Assembly (NCBI RefSeq): GCF_020037475.1
Contig: NZ_JAIQDB010000002.1
Location: 186,001-250,000, forward strand
Reading direction: 5' to 3'
Origin: Sutcliffiella deserti
GTDB lineage: Bacteria > Bacillota > Bacilli > Bacillales > Bacillaceae_I
DNA length: 64,000 nt
In this document: piece after piece, positions 33,595 to 42,470 of the stretch
Numbering within the stretch: position 1 is the first letter of the stretch
How the letters are laid out: every line of letters starts with the position of its first letter
Translations under genes and position numbers: made by a program
Notes under the pieces: model-generated
Told to the model about the DNA's origin: nothing
The model's database searches: none
What the model saw: only the letters and a program-made list of their open reading frames with translations

Positions 33595-34977
33595 ATGAAT
33601 CATAGAATCAGTCCCCTCTTTCTCGTGAGGGGGTACGTTTTTGCCTTGGCATTGCTAGTCTATTTTATCAATCTATTTATCGGTTCAAACATGCTGGCAA
33701 TGCTGTTAAATGGATTATCGCTCATGCTGCTCCTTAGCGCCATGGTGGCCGCGGGCAGGTTCTATTTCATTATGACGGCAATGTTCCTGATTTGCTCGGT
33801 CGCTTTCCTAGTAATATGGGAAAAATCCTGGATAGAAATGACAAACGGTTTTTCAACCATGGTGAAGCTAATCTTGTTTATTGGCATCGTCCCGCTTATT
33901 TCATTTCCAGTGCAGGGGTATGTACCAGAAATTAAAAAAATGCTGCTAGCTTTAAATGATAAGACGTCTTCATTTAAAGTCAGTCACTATGCCTCCTTCA
34001 TTTTAGCGAATATGATTAATCTTGCAGCACTCCCCATATCTAAGGTGATTTTCTTCCAGGATGGTGCAAATCGGGCCAGACAGATGTTATATGGGGAATT
34101 AACGATTCGCTCCTTTGCATTAGCGATGATGGTCACACCAATTGGAGCTGCGATCGCTGTTGCCGTCGACCTTACAGGAACGAAATGGTCCTCCGTCCTT
34201 TCGGTTAATTTTTTAATCGTTTGGCTGGGATTATTCATATCCTATGCCCTAACACGAAAGAAAAGGGAATTAATGGAATTGAGAGAACAAGAACATGAAG
34301 AAGGAAGTCTACCAGTGGAAAAGCCGAACTATGCCTTATTGGTAAGTGGGTTCCTCCCATTCGGTGCATACTTCCTTTTCTTGATTATTTCAGATGGCTC
34401 TCTTGAATTGGGAATTATGGAACTAATTCTTTTAAGTGTTCTCCCATTTACGTTTGTTTGGAGTATCCTGCAAAAAAAGACGGTTGGTTGGTGGAATGCC
34501 GTCCTGTTTCAGATTTTCCAGCAAAACCCGAAGTCATTTGGTCAATATGCGGTCATAATCAGTGCGGGGCTATTCCTACATACGATTGAGTTGACCGGCA
34601 TTGATGAGAAATTTTCCGAGGTCTTACCGGGGATCGGATTAGAAAAAGCCGCATATTTTTATATTCCGGTTACTATTTTTGTCGTATTATTCTTGTCGAT
34701 GCTTGGTGTCCACCAGTTTGTTGCAATGATTTTTATGGGGGAATTGATTGATCCGGAGTGGTTCGGAATAGCCCCGACTGTATATGCAAGCTCACTGCTC
34801 ATTGGGTTTGCTTCAGGTATGCTTTCGAGTTCCTTTAGTGGAGCAAATATCCTGATGAGCAATCTTTTATCCGATGCATCTTCATACGAACTTGGAAAGA
34901 AGCATTATCTTTTTACTTTCATATTTATTTGTATTTCAACGGCGGTCCTGGTCGTAGTGAATACCTATGTATTTTGA
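33595..34977 (+). CDS. Polytopic membrane protein, unrecognised transporter-like family
   Basis: The 460-residue protein starts at the base after the tctA stop, so it is translationally coupled although no strong ribosome site is seen. About 12 hydrophobic segments are separated by short loops, with one charged cytoplasmic loop (KKRELMELREQEHEEGSLP, about 222-240). Motifs such as MVTPIGAAIAVAVDLTGTKW and SSFSGANILMSNLLS resemble the re-entrant regions of ion transporters, but no family is recognised. Its place inside the acid-sugar operon suggests a second route for substrate or product transport. Confidence 0.6.
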   Translation: MNHRISPLFLVRGYVFALALLVYFINLFIGSNMLAMLLNGLSLMLLLSAMVAAGRFYFIMTAMFLICSVAFLVIWEKSWIEMTNGFSTMVKLILFIGIVPLISFPVQGYVPEIKKMLLALNDKTSSFKVSHYASFILANMINLAALPISKVIFFQDGANRARQMLYGELTIRSFALAMMVTPIGAAIAVAVDLTGTKWSSVLSVNFLIVWLGLFISYALTRKKRELMELREQEHEEGSLPVEKPNYALLVSGFLPFGAYFLFLIISDGSLELGIMELILLSVLPFTFVWSILQKKTVGWWNAVLFQIFQQNPKSFGQYAVIISAGLFLHTIELTGIDEKFSEVLPGIGLEKAAYFYIPVTIFVVLFLSMLGVHQFVAMIFMGELIDPEWFGIAPTVYASSLLIGFASGMLSSSFSGANILMSNLLSDASSYELGKKHYLFTFIFICISTAVLVVVNTYVF

Positions 34978-35001
34978 CTGGCGACACAATAGGAGGTTTC
35001 T

Positions 35002-35877
35002 ATGAAAATAATGAACGGGATTATCTCGGCAATGCTTACCCCTTTTCATGAAGATCTAACAATTGATGAAACAACAACCCGGAAGCAGGTGAACCGTCTA
35101 ATTAACGAAGGGATTCACGGGTTGTTCATCCTTGGAACAAACGGGGAGTTCTTTAGTTTAAGTGACGACGAGAAAGTGGAGTTCGCCAAAATTGTAGTGG
35201 ATGAGGTAAAGGGAAGAATCCCTGTCTGTGCCGGAACCGGAGCCATACGTACCCAGGATGTAATCGAACTAACAAGAAGAATGGAAGAGGTCGGAGTGGA
35301 TAGCGTTTCTGTGTTAACACCATATTTAATGACCATCAGCCAGAAGGAATTATATGCGCATTATAAAAAGGTGGCGAAATCAACAAACATGCCAATCTTG
35401 ATTTATCATATGCCGGGTAGGGCCAATAACAACTTAGCTCCCGAAACAGTTACGGCACTGAGTAAATTGGAGAATATTGTTGGGATTAAGGATAGCACGG
35501 GAGACTTTGATCAAATCTTAAAGTATCTGTAAGCGACAGATGAGGATTTCTCCATCTACTCTGGTGCCGACCCATTAATCCTATGGACATTGATGGCAGG
35601 TGGAAAAGGGGCAATTGCCGCCACCTCCAATATGTATCCAAAGCTCGTGGTTTCGATTTATGAACATTGGAAAAATGGTGATATCGAGCAAGCGAGAGCG
35701 GCACAGGAAAAACTAAGATCAATCCACAATGCATCCAGCATGGCCAGCACCCCGGCTGTATTCAAAAAGGGCATGGAGTTACTTGGCCACCCGGTGGGGC
35801 CGACAAGAGACCCGGTGGAGAAGATTTCACGAGAAGTGGAGAATAAAGTGAAAGAGATTATGAAGGCGTACGAATAG
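35002..35877 (+). pseudogene. DapA-family gene broken by one in-frame stop
   Basis: The frame opens after AGGAGGTTTCT and encodes a homologue of the 29360-30250 protein (Y135 in ILIYHMPG, K163 in GIKDSTGDFD). It stops at TAA 35530-35532 after residue 176. The same frame then continues to 35877 (ATDEDFSIYSGADPLILW, MAGGKGAIAATSNM and on to the normal C-terminus). At the stop position the intact paralogue has glutamate (LQLLEASRDN against LKYL-stop-ATDED), so one GAA-to-TAA change explains it. The N-terminal fragment keeps catalytic residues but lacks the last third of the barrel. A sequencing error cannot be excluded. Confidence 0.85.
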
Positions 35878-35930
35878 TTGTGAAAATTGTAGCCTCGCCC
35901 GCTATAAATACAATTCAAAAAGGGGATATG

Positions 35931-37103
35931 ATGAACATGAACAATTTATTTTCTTTTCAAACATCAAAACGTATCATAGCTGGAAATGGTTCGCTGAAAC
36001 AATTCAACGAGCAGCTGCCAAGCTTAGGAAATGTGAGCAGAGCTCTAATTGTTACAAGTGGTACATTTAAAGAAAACGGTTCACTTGATTTATTTACAGG
36101 ACAGCTATCCGAGGCGGGGGTCGAATTTGAATCCTTTATCGATATTCAACCAGAGCCAACGGTCGAACATATTGAAGATGTTTTTAAAAGAATGGCAGGC
36201 AAAAAATTTGATTTGCTGATTGGCTTGGGAGGGGGGAGTGTCCTTGATGCTACCAAACTTCTTTCTGTCATGAGCACGAATGACATTCCGTTAAAGGATA
36301 TGGTTGGGACTGACAAGGTGAAGCAAAAGGGGATTCCTATGGTATTGATTCCAACAACATCCGGGACCGGTTCGGAAGTCACACCGAATGCAATCGTTAC
36401 TTTCCCGGAAGAGGAGCTTAAAATTGGAGTGGTAAGCCGTCACTTACTGCCTGATCTTGTAATTTTAGATCCGACTCTGACATTAACATTGCCGCCACGA
36501 ATCACGGCTGCCACAGGAATGGATGCATTTGTTCATTCATTTGAGTCGTTCATTTCTAATAAAGCGAACCCAATTAGTGATATGTTTGCGTTAGAATCTA
36601 TGAGGCTAATCTCTCGAAGCATCATCAAAGCATATGAGGAAGGATCCGATTTGCAAGCACGCCATGACATGCTCTTAGGATCCACTTACGGTGGAATGGC
36701 TCTTACAGCCGCTGGAACAGCAGCCGTTCATGCCCTTGCGTATCCACTCGGAGGGAAGTTCAACATTCCCCATGGAGAAGCCAATTCCATGCTTTTACCG
36801 CATGTGACATTATTTAATTTGGACCATATCGAAGAACGTATGGCAATTGTAGCTCGAGAATTAGGGATGGTGGAGGGGGATACAGTTCCTGTTTCCGAAG
36901 CTGCCCAAGTTCTAATTAATAAAATTCAAGAGTGGACAGAACGTTTAAATATCCCTCAAAAACTTGAAAAATTTGGTATTAAAGAAGAGGATGTTCCTGC
37001 ACTCGCAACAGCAGCTTCAAAAGTTACTCGTTTATTAAACAATAATCCCAAAAAGATGACAATTGAAGATATGGAAGCGATTTACCGCCGACTATTGAAA
37101 TAA
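35931..37103 (+). CDS. Iron-containing alcohol dehydrogenase family protein
   Basis: The ATG at 35931, five bases after AAGGGG, gives 390 residues; earlier in-frame codons overlap the ribosome site. Motifs: GLGGGSVLDATKLLS (nucleotide binding), PTTSGTGSEVTPNAIV, GMDAFVHSFESFIS and HALAYPLGGKFNIPHGEANS, with the metal-binding Asp and His residues of the group III dehydrogenases. It should reduce or oxidise an alcohol/aldehyde or 4-hydroxybutyrate-like substrate with NAD(P). Within this operon it may oxidise a hydroxy-acid intermediate. Confidence 0.85.
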   Translation: MNMNNLFSFQTSKRIIAGNGSLKQFNEQLPSLGNVSRALIVTSGTFKENGSLDLFTGQLSEAGVEFESFIDIQPEPTVEHIEDVFKRMAGKKFDLLIGLGGGSVLDATKLLSVMSTNDIPLKDMVGTDKVKQKGIPMVLIPTTSGTGSEVTPNAIVTFPEEELKIGVVSRHLLPDLVILDPTLTLTLPPRITAATGMDAFVHSFESFISNKANPISDMFALESMRLISRSIIKAYEEGSDLQARHDMLLGSTYGGMALTAAGTAAVHALAYPLGGKFNIPHGEANSMLLPHVTLFNLDHIEERMAIVARELGMVEGDTVPVSEAAQVLINKIQEWTERLNIPQKLEKFGIKEEDVPALATAASKVTRLLNNNPKKMTIEDMEAIYRRLLK

Positions 37104-37341
37104 CCAAGGTTTATTGGGGGATATAAAGTGCTTCCCTTGTTAGTAGAAATAGCAGGAGAGGGATTCCTGCGAAAGGTAGTGCTAAAGTGCTAAGGGGAGA
37201 CCTCTCAAGTGAAAGTCGAGGATGTTTTCTAAGCGTCCATCGTAAAGCGAATATCTGAAGCGAAGAGCAACAGGAAGGTAAGCTGCCGCCCTAACTAACT
37301 TTCAGGGTAGCTAAGATAAAAAGGGAAAGGGGCAAAACATA
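37104..37341 (+). promoter_or_regulatory. Leader before the hydroxyacid dehydrogenase, possible structured RNA
   Basis: 238 bases without a gene inside the operon. GCAGGA/TCCTGC (37152-37170) and CCCT/AGGG (about 37293-37308) form local hairpins. Short blocks recall the leader at 30251-30490. No riboswitch class was recognised. Confidence 0.35.
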
Positions 37342-38328
37342 ATGAAGGTAATTGTAACATCACCCAGCTTTGGAAAGTTTCATGACCATCTAGTGGAGGA
37401 TATGGAGGGAAAAGGATGCAAGGTTCTCGTCTTAATTCCATATTCAAGAGAGAAAATGCTAAAAGAAATCGTCGACGCAGATGCACTTATTGTCGGACTA
37501 GAAACAATTGATCAAGAAATTATAGACAGTGCTAAACAATTAAAGGTGATTGCCAAACATGGTGTAGGCGTTGACAATATTGACATTGTAGCAGCAAGTG
37601 AAAAAGGAATTGCCGTTACCAATGCACCGGGAACCAATAACGATGCAGTTGCCGATCTAGCATTTTGCCTTATGTTAAGTGTTGCGCGTTCCATTCCAGC
37701 AGCAAACAATCTCGTAAAGAACCAAAAATGGGGCCGTTTTGATGGAGTATCCGTCTGGGGGAAAACTTTAGGTGTTGTCGGATTAGGTGCTATTGGAAGA
37801 GGTGTCGCACAGAGAGCTTCAGGATTCAACATGAAGGTTCTCGGTTATGATATTTCGGAACCAAGTGCAGAAGATAAAGCGTTAAATATAGAACGGGTTT
37901 CATTACAGGAGCTGATAACCTCTTCAGACTATATTTCGCTTCATGTTCCACTTAATAAATACACAGAAGGCATGATTGGCGAGAAACAATTTGAAATGAT
38001 GAAATCAAACGCTATTTTAATTAATACAGCTCGTGGCGGCGTCATCAATGAAAAAGCACTATACAACGCCCTGACAACCAACAAAATTCGCGGATGTGGC
38101 CTAGATGTTTTCGAACAAGAACCACCGGAAAATCACGACCTGGTCGGCCTTAGTAACCTTGTTGTCTCCCCGCACATCGGAGCCTACACTAACGAAGCCG
38201 TCCAACTAACCAGCCAAATGTCTGCAGACAACATCTACCGCCTACTCAATAATCAGCCACTAGAAAACATAATGAATCCGGTCCACGGGGACAGGTCCCT
38301 TGACTCAGCCAAAACTCATTCAAAGTAA
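37342..38328 (+). CDS. D-2-hydroxyacid dehydrogenase (SerA-like) with REP-encoded tail
   Basis: The 328-residue protein, after GGGAAAGGGG, has the NAD-binding motif GVVGLGAIGRGVAQRASGF and catalytic residues: Arg in LINTARGGVINEKAL, Glu in LDVFEQEPPE and His in VVSPHIGAYTNEA. This is the phosphoglycerate/hydroxyacid dehydrogenase family without an ACT domain. In the acid-sugar context it may interconvert a keto acid and a hydroxy acid. The last 15 residues (VHGDRSLDSAKTHSK) come from a REP palindrome at 38280-38306 that supplies the end of the frame. Confidence 0.85.
   Translation: MKVIVTSPSFGKFHDHLVEDMEGKGCKVLVLIPYSREKMLKEIVDADALIVGLETIDQEIIDSAKQLKVIAKHGVGVDNIDIVAASEKGIAVTNAPGTNNDAVADLAFCLMLSVARSIPAANNLVKNQKWGRFDGVSVWGKTLGVVGLGAIGRGVAQRASGFNMKVLGYDISEPSAEDKALNIERVSLQELITSSDYISLHVPLNKYTEGMIGEKQFEMMKSNAILINTARGGVINEKALYNALTTNKIRGCGLDVFEQEPPENHDLVGLSNLVVSPHIGAYTNEAVQLTSQMSADNIYRLLNNQPLENIMNPVHGDRSLDSAKTHSK
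38280..38306 (+). repeat. REP palindrome read through by the dehydrogenase gene
   Basis: GGTCCACGGGGACAGGTCCC then TTGACTC, a forward copy with small changes in both arms. It is translated as VHGDRSLDS. Confidence 0.75.
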
Positions 38329-38378
38329 CTAGCTTTTCTTTTAAGTTAAAAAGAAGGAGTTAGCTAAAGGTTCAAAGA

Positions 38379-38422
38379 CCAACAAAACATTGCGTAACTG
38401 CAATTGTTTTGTTGGTTTTTTT
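38379..38422 (+). terminator. Terminator of the acid-sugar operon
   Basis: CCAACAAAACATTGC and GCAATTGTTTTGTTGG pair and are followed by TTTTTTT. Confidence 0.9.
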
Positions 38423-38484
38423 GGGGATAGCACAGAAATCCACCACAACTAGGGTATCATACAAAAAAATCTTCTATTTGCTGC

Positions 38485-38634
38485 ATGACGTGTTATAGGA
38501 AGATTGAACACGATGAACATGTGGAAGAAGTCCCGCTTACCATTATCGATGGAAAGCCTCATATATGGGACGAGTTCTTCAAAATGCTCATGACTAATGA
38601 GGGTTTCAATTCAAAATGGAAATCAAGGATATAA
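38485..38634 (+). pseudogene. Short protein remnant (49 codons)
   Basis: Encodes a hydrophilic, protein-like stretch containing HVEEVPLTIIDGKPHIWDEF and FKMLMTNEGFNSKWKSRI. There is no ribosome site, so it is more likely a decayed piece of a gene than an active small gene. Family not recognised. Confidence 0.3.
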
Positions 38635-38812
38635 ACGGATTAGAGAACTGCTAAAAAATCGGAAGTGAAACACTCACCATGATACTCCCCTTTTTCCTGT
38701 TAGTATGATAAAATCTACTATAGCAATGTTAGTAAAAAGAAATAAATGGGAATAATTGAATAAGTAGCTCCTAAAATAAGCAAAGAATAGAAACAAGGAT
38801 GTGTACATACAA

Positions 38813-39979
38813 ATGAAAATCACAATCGCCGGAACAGGCTATGTTGGTCTTTCCAATGCTGTACTTTTGGCACAAAACAACGAAGTCATCGCACTTGATA
38901 TTATCCAAGAAAAAGTGGACATGATTAATAATAAAAAGTCTCCGATTATCGACAGTGAAATTGAGGAATTTTTATCAACCAAAGAACTGAATCTAACCGC
39001 AACAACCGATAACCAAAAGGCTTTCCAAGATGCAGAATATGTTATCATCTCGACGCCTACCAACTATGACCCGGAAAAGAACTATTTTAATACCAGTTCC
39101 GTTGAAGCGGTTATTGAAAAAGTGTTATCCATCAATGCCAACGCGGTAATGATTATTAAATCAACTGTACCAGTAGGCTATACTGAGAATGTTCGTGAAA
39201 AGTATAACACAAAAAACATCATCTTTTCTCCAGAGTTCTTAAGAGAAGGAAAAGCCTTATATGATAATCTTTACCCATCAAGAGTCATTGTAGGGGAGCA
39301 GTCTGAAAGAGCATCAGTATTTGCTAATCTGCTAGTCGAAGGTGCAAAAAAAGAGGATATTGATGTGTTGTTCACCAATTCAACAGAAGCGGAAGCAATT
39401 AAGCTGTTTGCTAACACTTACCTTGCCATGAGAGTCGCTTTCTTCAATGAACTTGATTCATATGCAGAGGTAAAAGGTTTAGATGCCAAACAAATTATAG
39501 AGGGTGTAGGCCTTGACCCACGAATAGGCGAACATTATAATAATCCATCCTTTGGTTATGGAGGCTACTGCCTGCCAAAAGATACGAAACAGCTTCTTGC
39601 CAACTATGAAGATGTGCCAAACAGTATCATGGCAGCTATTGTAGATGCCAACCGAACAAGAAAAGAACATATAGCCGATATGATTTTAAAACGTAACCCT
39701 AAGATTGTAGGTATCTACCGTCTTACAATGAAAATGGACTCAGACAATTTCAGACAGTCTGCCATTCAAGGCGTCATGAAACGCATTAAGGCTAAAGGGG
39801 TCGAAGTAGTTGTTTACGAACCAGCGTTAAAAGAAGCAGAATTTTTTAACTCGAAAGTGGTAAATGACTTTGAAGAGTTTAAAAAGATTTCAGATGTAAT
39901 TGTTGCGAACCGTTTATCTGATGATCTAAAGGATGTAGCAGATAAGGTATATACAAGAGACTTGTTTAGTAGGGATTAA
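38813..39979 (+). CDS. ugd: UDP-glucose 6-dehydrogenase family protein
   Basis: The ATG at 38813 gives 388 residues starting [20 protein letters not shown], the normal start of the family. The ribosome-like AAGGAT is about 12 bases away, slightly far. The nucleotide-binding motif is GTGYVG, the active-site cysteine motif [18 protein letters not shown], and [11 protein letters not shown] is also conserved. It should oxidise UDP-glucose to UDP-glucuronate with NAD, feeding capsule, teichuronic acid or other glycans. A GDP-mannose or other UDP-sugar substrate remains possible. It is followed by a terminator shared with the convergent LCP gene. Confidence 0.9.
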   Translation: MKITIAGTGYVGLSNAVLLAQNNEVIALDIIQEKVDMINNKKSPIIDSEIEEFLSTKELNLTATTDNQKAFQDAEYVIISTPTNYDPEKNYFNTSSVEAVIEKVLSINANAVMIIKSTVPVGYTENVREKYNTKNIIFSPEFLREGKALYDNLYPSRVIVGEQSERASVFANLLVEGAKKEDIDVLFTNSTEAEAIKLFANTYLAMRVAFFNELDSYAEVKGLDAKQIIEGVGLDPRIGEHYNNPSFGYGGYCLPKDTKQLLANYEDVPNSIMAAIVDANRTRKEHIADMILKRNPKIVGIYRLTMKMDSDNFRQSAIQGVMKRIKAKGVEVVVYEPALKEAEFFNSKVVNDFEEFKKISDVIVANRLSDDLKDVADKVYTRDLFSRD

Positions 39980-39985
39980 TAGAAG

Positions 39986-40022
39986 AAGCCTTGCAGAGGA
40001 ATTATCCTTTGCAAGGCTTTTT
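39986..40022. terminator. Bidirectional terminator between ugd and the LCP gene
   Basis: AAGCCTTGCA and TGCAAGGCTT pair, with T-runs on both sides appropriate to each strand. Confidence 0.85.
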
Positions 40023-40031
40023 GAATCTTTA

Positions 40032-40973
40032 TCAATCTAGATTTAAATGTTCTCTCAATACTCCTGACACACGCATCCGCTCATCTTCCGGCACCTGGAA
40101 GTAATAGATTCCTTCAATGTTGGCACCTGATCCGCTAAGCTGCATGACCTCTAAATCATGTCGTGCTTCTTTATAGTTCTTCTGGATATCCATCATTTCA
40201 TCTGTCACCAGATTGGTTCGAACATTGTCCCCAATAGCACCAAGAATGTTATCAAAGTTGGCCAGACCAGTGAAGGATGCTCCCTTATTAATAACCGCCT
40301 GCACCACCTGCTTCTGACGGTCTGCTCTTCCGAAGTCGCCACGAGGGTCCTGCTTCCGCATTCTCACATAGGACAAAGCCGACTCTCCATCTAATGAGAT
40401 CGTCCCTTCATTAAATGTTTTGCCACTCTGTGTAAAAGCGAACGGATTATTCACCTCTACTCCTCCAACCGCATCGACAAGATCTTTAAAGCCTTCCATA
40501 TTGATTTTCACATAATAGTCAATTGGAATATCTAGAAAGTTCTCGACAGTAGGGATACTCATTTCTACGCCACCAAAGGCATGAGCATGATTGATCTTAT
40601 CCTGGGTACCGCGCCCGATAATCTCCGTTCTCGTATCACGCGGAATACTTACCATCTTCATTGATTCTGTCGTAGGATTCACCGTTAAAACGATCAGCGA
40701 ATCTGAACGCCCCTTCTCCGTACTTCCTGTCTCTTTATCCAGTCCTATTAAAAGAACAGAAAACGGCTCCTTGTCACCAAAATTCACCTTATCTGTACGC
40801 TTTTCCGAAAACTCCCGATCAATCGGCTCGTGCATTGTACTCAAGGCTTTATTAACAGTATAAAAAGTATATCCAATAAATCCTCCGACTAATAAAAACA
40901 AGATAGCAAAGACACTAAGCGCAATCTTCTGCCATTTTTTAAGACGTTTCTTTCCTCTATCTACACGTGTCAT
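40032..40973 (-). CDS. LytR-CpsA-Psr (LCP) family cell-wall glycopolymer ligase
   Basis: The 313-residue protein has a basic N-terminus (VDRGKKRLKKWQK), one membrane helix (about residues 17-38) and an extracellular LCP domain. That domain has FSVLLIGLDKETGSTEKGRSD, VSIPRDTRTEI, NHAHAFGG and VRMRKQDPRGDFGRADRQ (the conserved Arg and Asp residues that bind polyprenyl pyrophosphate). LCP enzymes attach teichoic acid or capsule chains to peptidoglycan. Convergent with ugd, whose product could feed the same polymer. A cluster of palindromic motifs lies 225-500 bp upstream. Confidence 0.9.
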   Translation of the reverse strand: MTRVDRGKKRLKKWQKIALSVFAILFLLVGGFIGYTFYTVNKALSTMHEPIDREFSEKRTDKVNFGDKEPFSVLLIGLDKETGSTEKGRSDSLIVLTVNPTTESMKMVSIPRDTRTEIIGRGTQDKINHAHAFGGVEMSIPTVENFLDIPIDYYVKINMEGFKDLVDAVGGVEVNNPFAFTQSGKTFNEGTISLDGESALSYVRMRKQDPRGDFGRADRQKQVVQAVINKGASFTGLANFDNILGAIGDNVRTNLVTDEMMDIQKNYKEARHDLEVMQLSGSGANIEGIYYFQVPEDERMRVSGVLREHLNLD

Positions 40974-41054
40974 CTAATTACTTCCTTTAATTTGAAATTT
41001 TGTCGAACCCTAGTAAATTATATATTAGAAAGACCATTATGACAATTCTTTTAT

Positions 41055-41081
41055 GGGTCGCGGGGACAGGTCCCTTGACCC
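41055..41081 (+). repeat. REP palindrome, forward copy
   Basis: Full 27-bp copy, about 80 bases upstream of the LCP start. Confidence 0.85.
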
Positions 41082-41197
41082 ACAGTTTTTATGGAAGAAA
41101 AGATGCCCCAGTTGACTTAACTAAGGTAATTATTTAGAAAAAAACCTTCTTTGGTCATTCGTGAATTTCTCTGTTTAACATATTTGGATTTTAATGT

Positions 41198-41472
41198 CCA
41201 CCCACTATAGTGTGTGGTTTTGGGATATATACCACTATATTAGGTCGCGGGGGCAGGTTCCTTGACCCGGATTACTAAGGTGCTAACTGACCGTAGTTTT
41301 ACATAAACAAGATAAATGGTGAGGGAAAACCCCGTTTGATTATTCTAAAGTTCCTCAACATAACATAATAGGGTTTATAAGTACACCAACTATAGAGTGT
41401 AATTTAATAATTCCACCCACTATAAAGGGAGATTACCACCGATAATAATTCTTTTTTAACAGTATAGTGGTT
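41198..41472. repeat. Cluster of five CCACTATAGTGG-type motifs
   Basis: CCACCCACTATAGTGTGTGG (41198-41217) is a near-perfect palindrome. Related copies are ACCACTATATTA (41231), ACACCAACTATAGAGTGT (41383-41400), CCACCCACTATA (41413-41424) and AGTATAGTGGTT (41461-41472). They could be a regulator's binding sites. Confidence 0.5.
41242..41268 (+). repeat. REP palindrome, forward variant
   Basis: AGGTCGCGGGGGCAGGTTCC then TTGACCC: left outer arm and core each differ by one or two bases. Confidence 0.75.
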
Positions 41473-41530
41473 AAATATATCAATAAAGAGGAATGGGAAG
41501 GGACTAGTGTCAATTCCCTTTTTTACTAAT

Positions 41531-41571
41531 AGAAAAGCCCTGCAGGCAAACTCACCCCGCAAGGCCTTTCT
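41531..41571 (-). terminator. Terminator of the sigma factor gene
   Basis: On the minus strand AGAAAGGCCTTGCGGGG pairs with CCTGCAGGGCTTTTCT, ending in a T-rich stretch. Confidence 0.75.
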
Positions 41572-41575
41572 AAAA

Positions 41576-42079
41576 CTAAAGCCTATCCATTTCTACCAAT
41601 TTTTTTATCTTCTGAATCGCCCCTCGTCGCCATGATTTTACCGCAGAGGTGGAAGTTTTGTATTCCTTAGCGAGATCCTCGAGCTTTTTACCGTAACAGA
41701 TATAGCCAACCAACCAGATTTTCTGGTACTCTGTTAAATTTTCCATATAATACTCGAGTTCTCGGAGTTGATCCTCTATCGTAATCGTTGTATCAGGAAG
41801 AGATTCCTCGAGCCCCTCTTTCCAGGAAAGGTGAGTTTGTTGGTGTCTTCTTTCCTTATTTAGCACATTCAGCAGTTTCCCTCTGATGGATGTATAAGCG
41901 AAGGAGGTGAAACTGCCTTTTTCATCCTCAAACTTTTCCCACGCATGCCAAAGTGCAATGGTTGCTTCGTGGTAATAGTATTCGTGATCATAGTAGATAT
42001 GAAGAGAACGGATAATTTTGTGAATCATTGGCTCATATTGTGCTAGGACTTCACCATATTCATTTTTCTCGCAATTCAC
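41576..42079 (-). CDS. Small sigma-70 family RNA polymerase sigma factor
   Basis: A GTG start at 42079, seven bases after AAAAGGAT, gives 167 residues; an upstream in-frame ATG at 42181 would add a tail with no sigma similarity. Region 2 is ALWHAWEKFEDEKGSFTSFA then YTSIRGKLLNVLNKERR (about residues 45-85). Region 4 is LAKEYKTSTSAVKSWRRGAI (about 140-160). There is no region 3, so it belongs with ECF-like or SigO/YvrI-type factors. No anti-sigma gene is adjacent, so the signal is unknown. Confidence 0.8.
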   Translation of the reverse strand: MNCEKNEYGEVLAQYEPMIHKIIRSLHIYYDHEYYYHEATIALWHAWEKFEDEKGSFTSFAYTSIRGKLLNVLNKERRHQQTHLSWKEGLEESLPDTTITIEDQLRELEYYMENLTEYQKIWLVGYICYGKKLEDLAKEYKTSTSAVKSWRRGAIQKIKKLVEMDRL

Positions 42080-42268
42080 TGGGTATATCCTTTTGAGAAA
42101 GTGCACTTTCCTTGTATTCCGCGGTAAGGTAAATGTATAACGAACCACGAGGGAAGTCTTGTTGGTGAATGGACTATACAATGGTATGAAGGGAGAGAAT
42201 TTGAATGGTACTCTCTGGGGAGGATTGTATTTAAAGGGTTTGGGGGTGATGTGAATGGGAGGTTTGGT

Positions 42269-42295
42269 GGGTTTTGGGGACAGGTCCCTTGACCC
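42269..42295 (+). repeat. REP palindrome, forward copy
   Basis: GGGTTTTGGGGACAGGTCCC then TTGACCC, with the left inner bases TTTT. This arm variant recurs at 61870 and 63364 (and at 58696 on the other strand). Confidence 0.8.
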
Positions 42296-42335
42296 AATTG
42301 CGAGAATGCTCGCTCATCCTTTTTTAAACCTAATA

Positions 42336-42382
42336 AACAAAGCCGTCTAGAACAAATGATTCGTTCCAGACGGCTTTGTTTG
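42336..42382. terminator. Symmetric hairpin between REPs
   Basis: ACAAAGCCGTCT and AGACGGCTTTGT pair, with flanking A and T runs. A good bidirectional intrinsic terminator, placed for the CAP-protein gene. Confidence 0.85.
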
Positions 42383-42442
42383 TGTAATTGGATAACTCCT
42401 TAGCTACATAGGCAATAGCACCAAACAGATAAACGTTAACCT

Positions 42443-42469
42443 GGGACAATGTACCTGTCCCCATGTCCC
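42443..42469 (-). repeat. REP palindrome, reverse copy
   Basis: GGGACAATGTACCTGTCCCC then ATGTCCC, with outer arms GGGAC/GTCCC. It ends one base before the stop of the CAP-protein gene. Confidence 0.8.
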
Positions 42470-42470
42470 A

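Larger units (their letters stand above)
40974..41575. other. Intergenic region with REPs and a cluster of CCACTATA motifs
   Basis: 602 bases. Holds forward REPs at 41055 and 41242, five copies of a CCACTATA-type motif (41198-41472) and the terminator of the sigma gene at 41531-41571. No gene is seen. Confidence 0.5.
42080..42470. other. Intergenic region bracketed by inverted REPs
   Basis: Holds a forward REP (42269), a strong symmetric hairpin (42336-42382) and a reverse REP (42443). This is the same REP-hairpin-REP order as at 1141, 10003 and 58557. No gene other than a possible upstream extension of the sigma factor. Confidence 0.5.
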
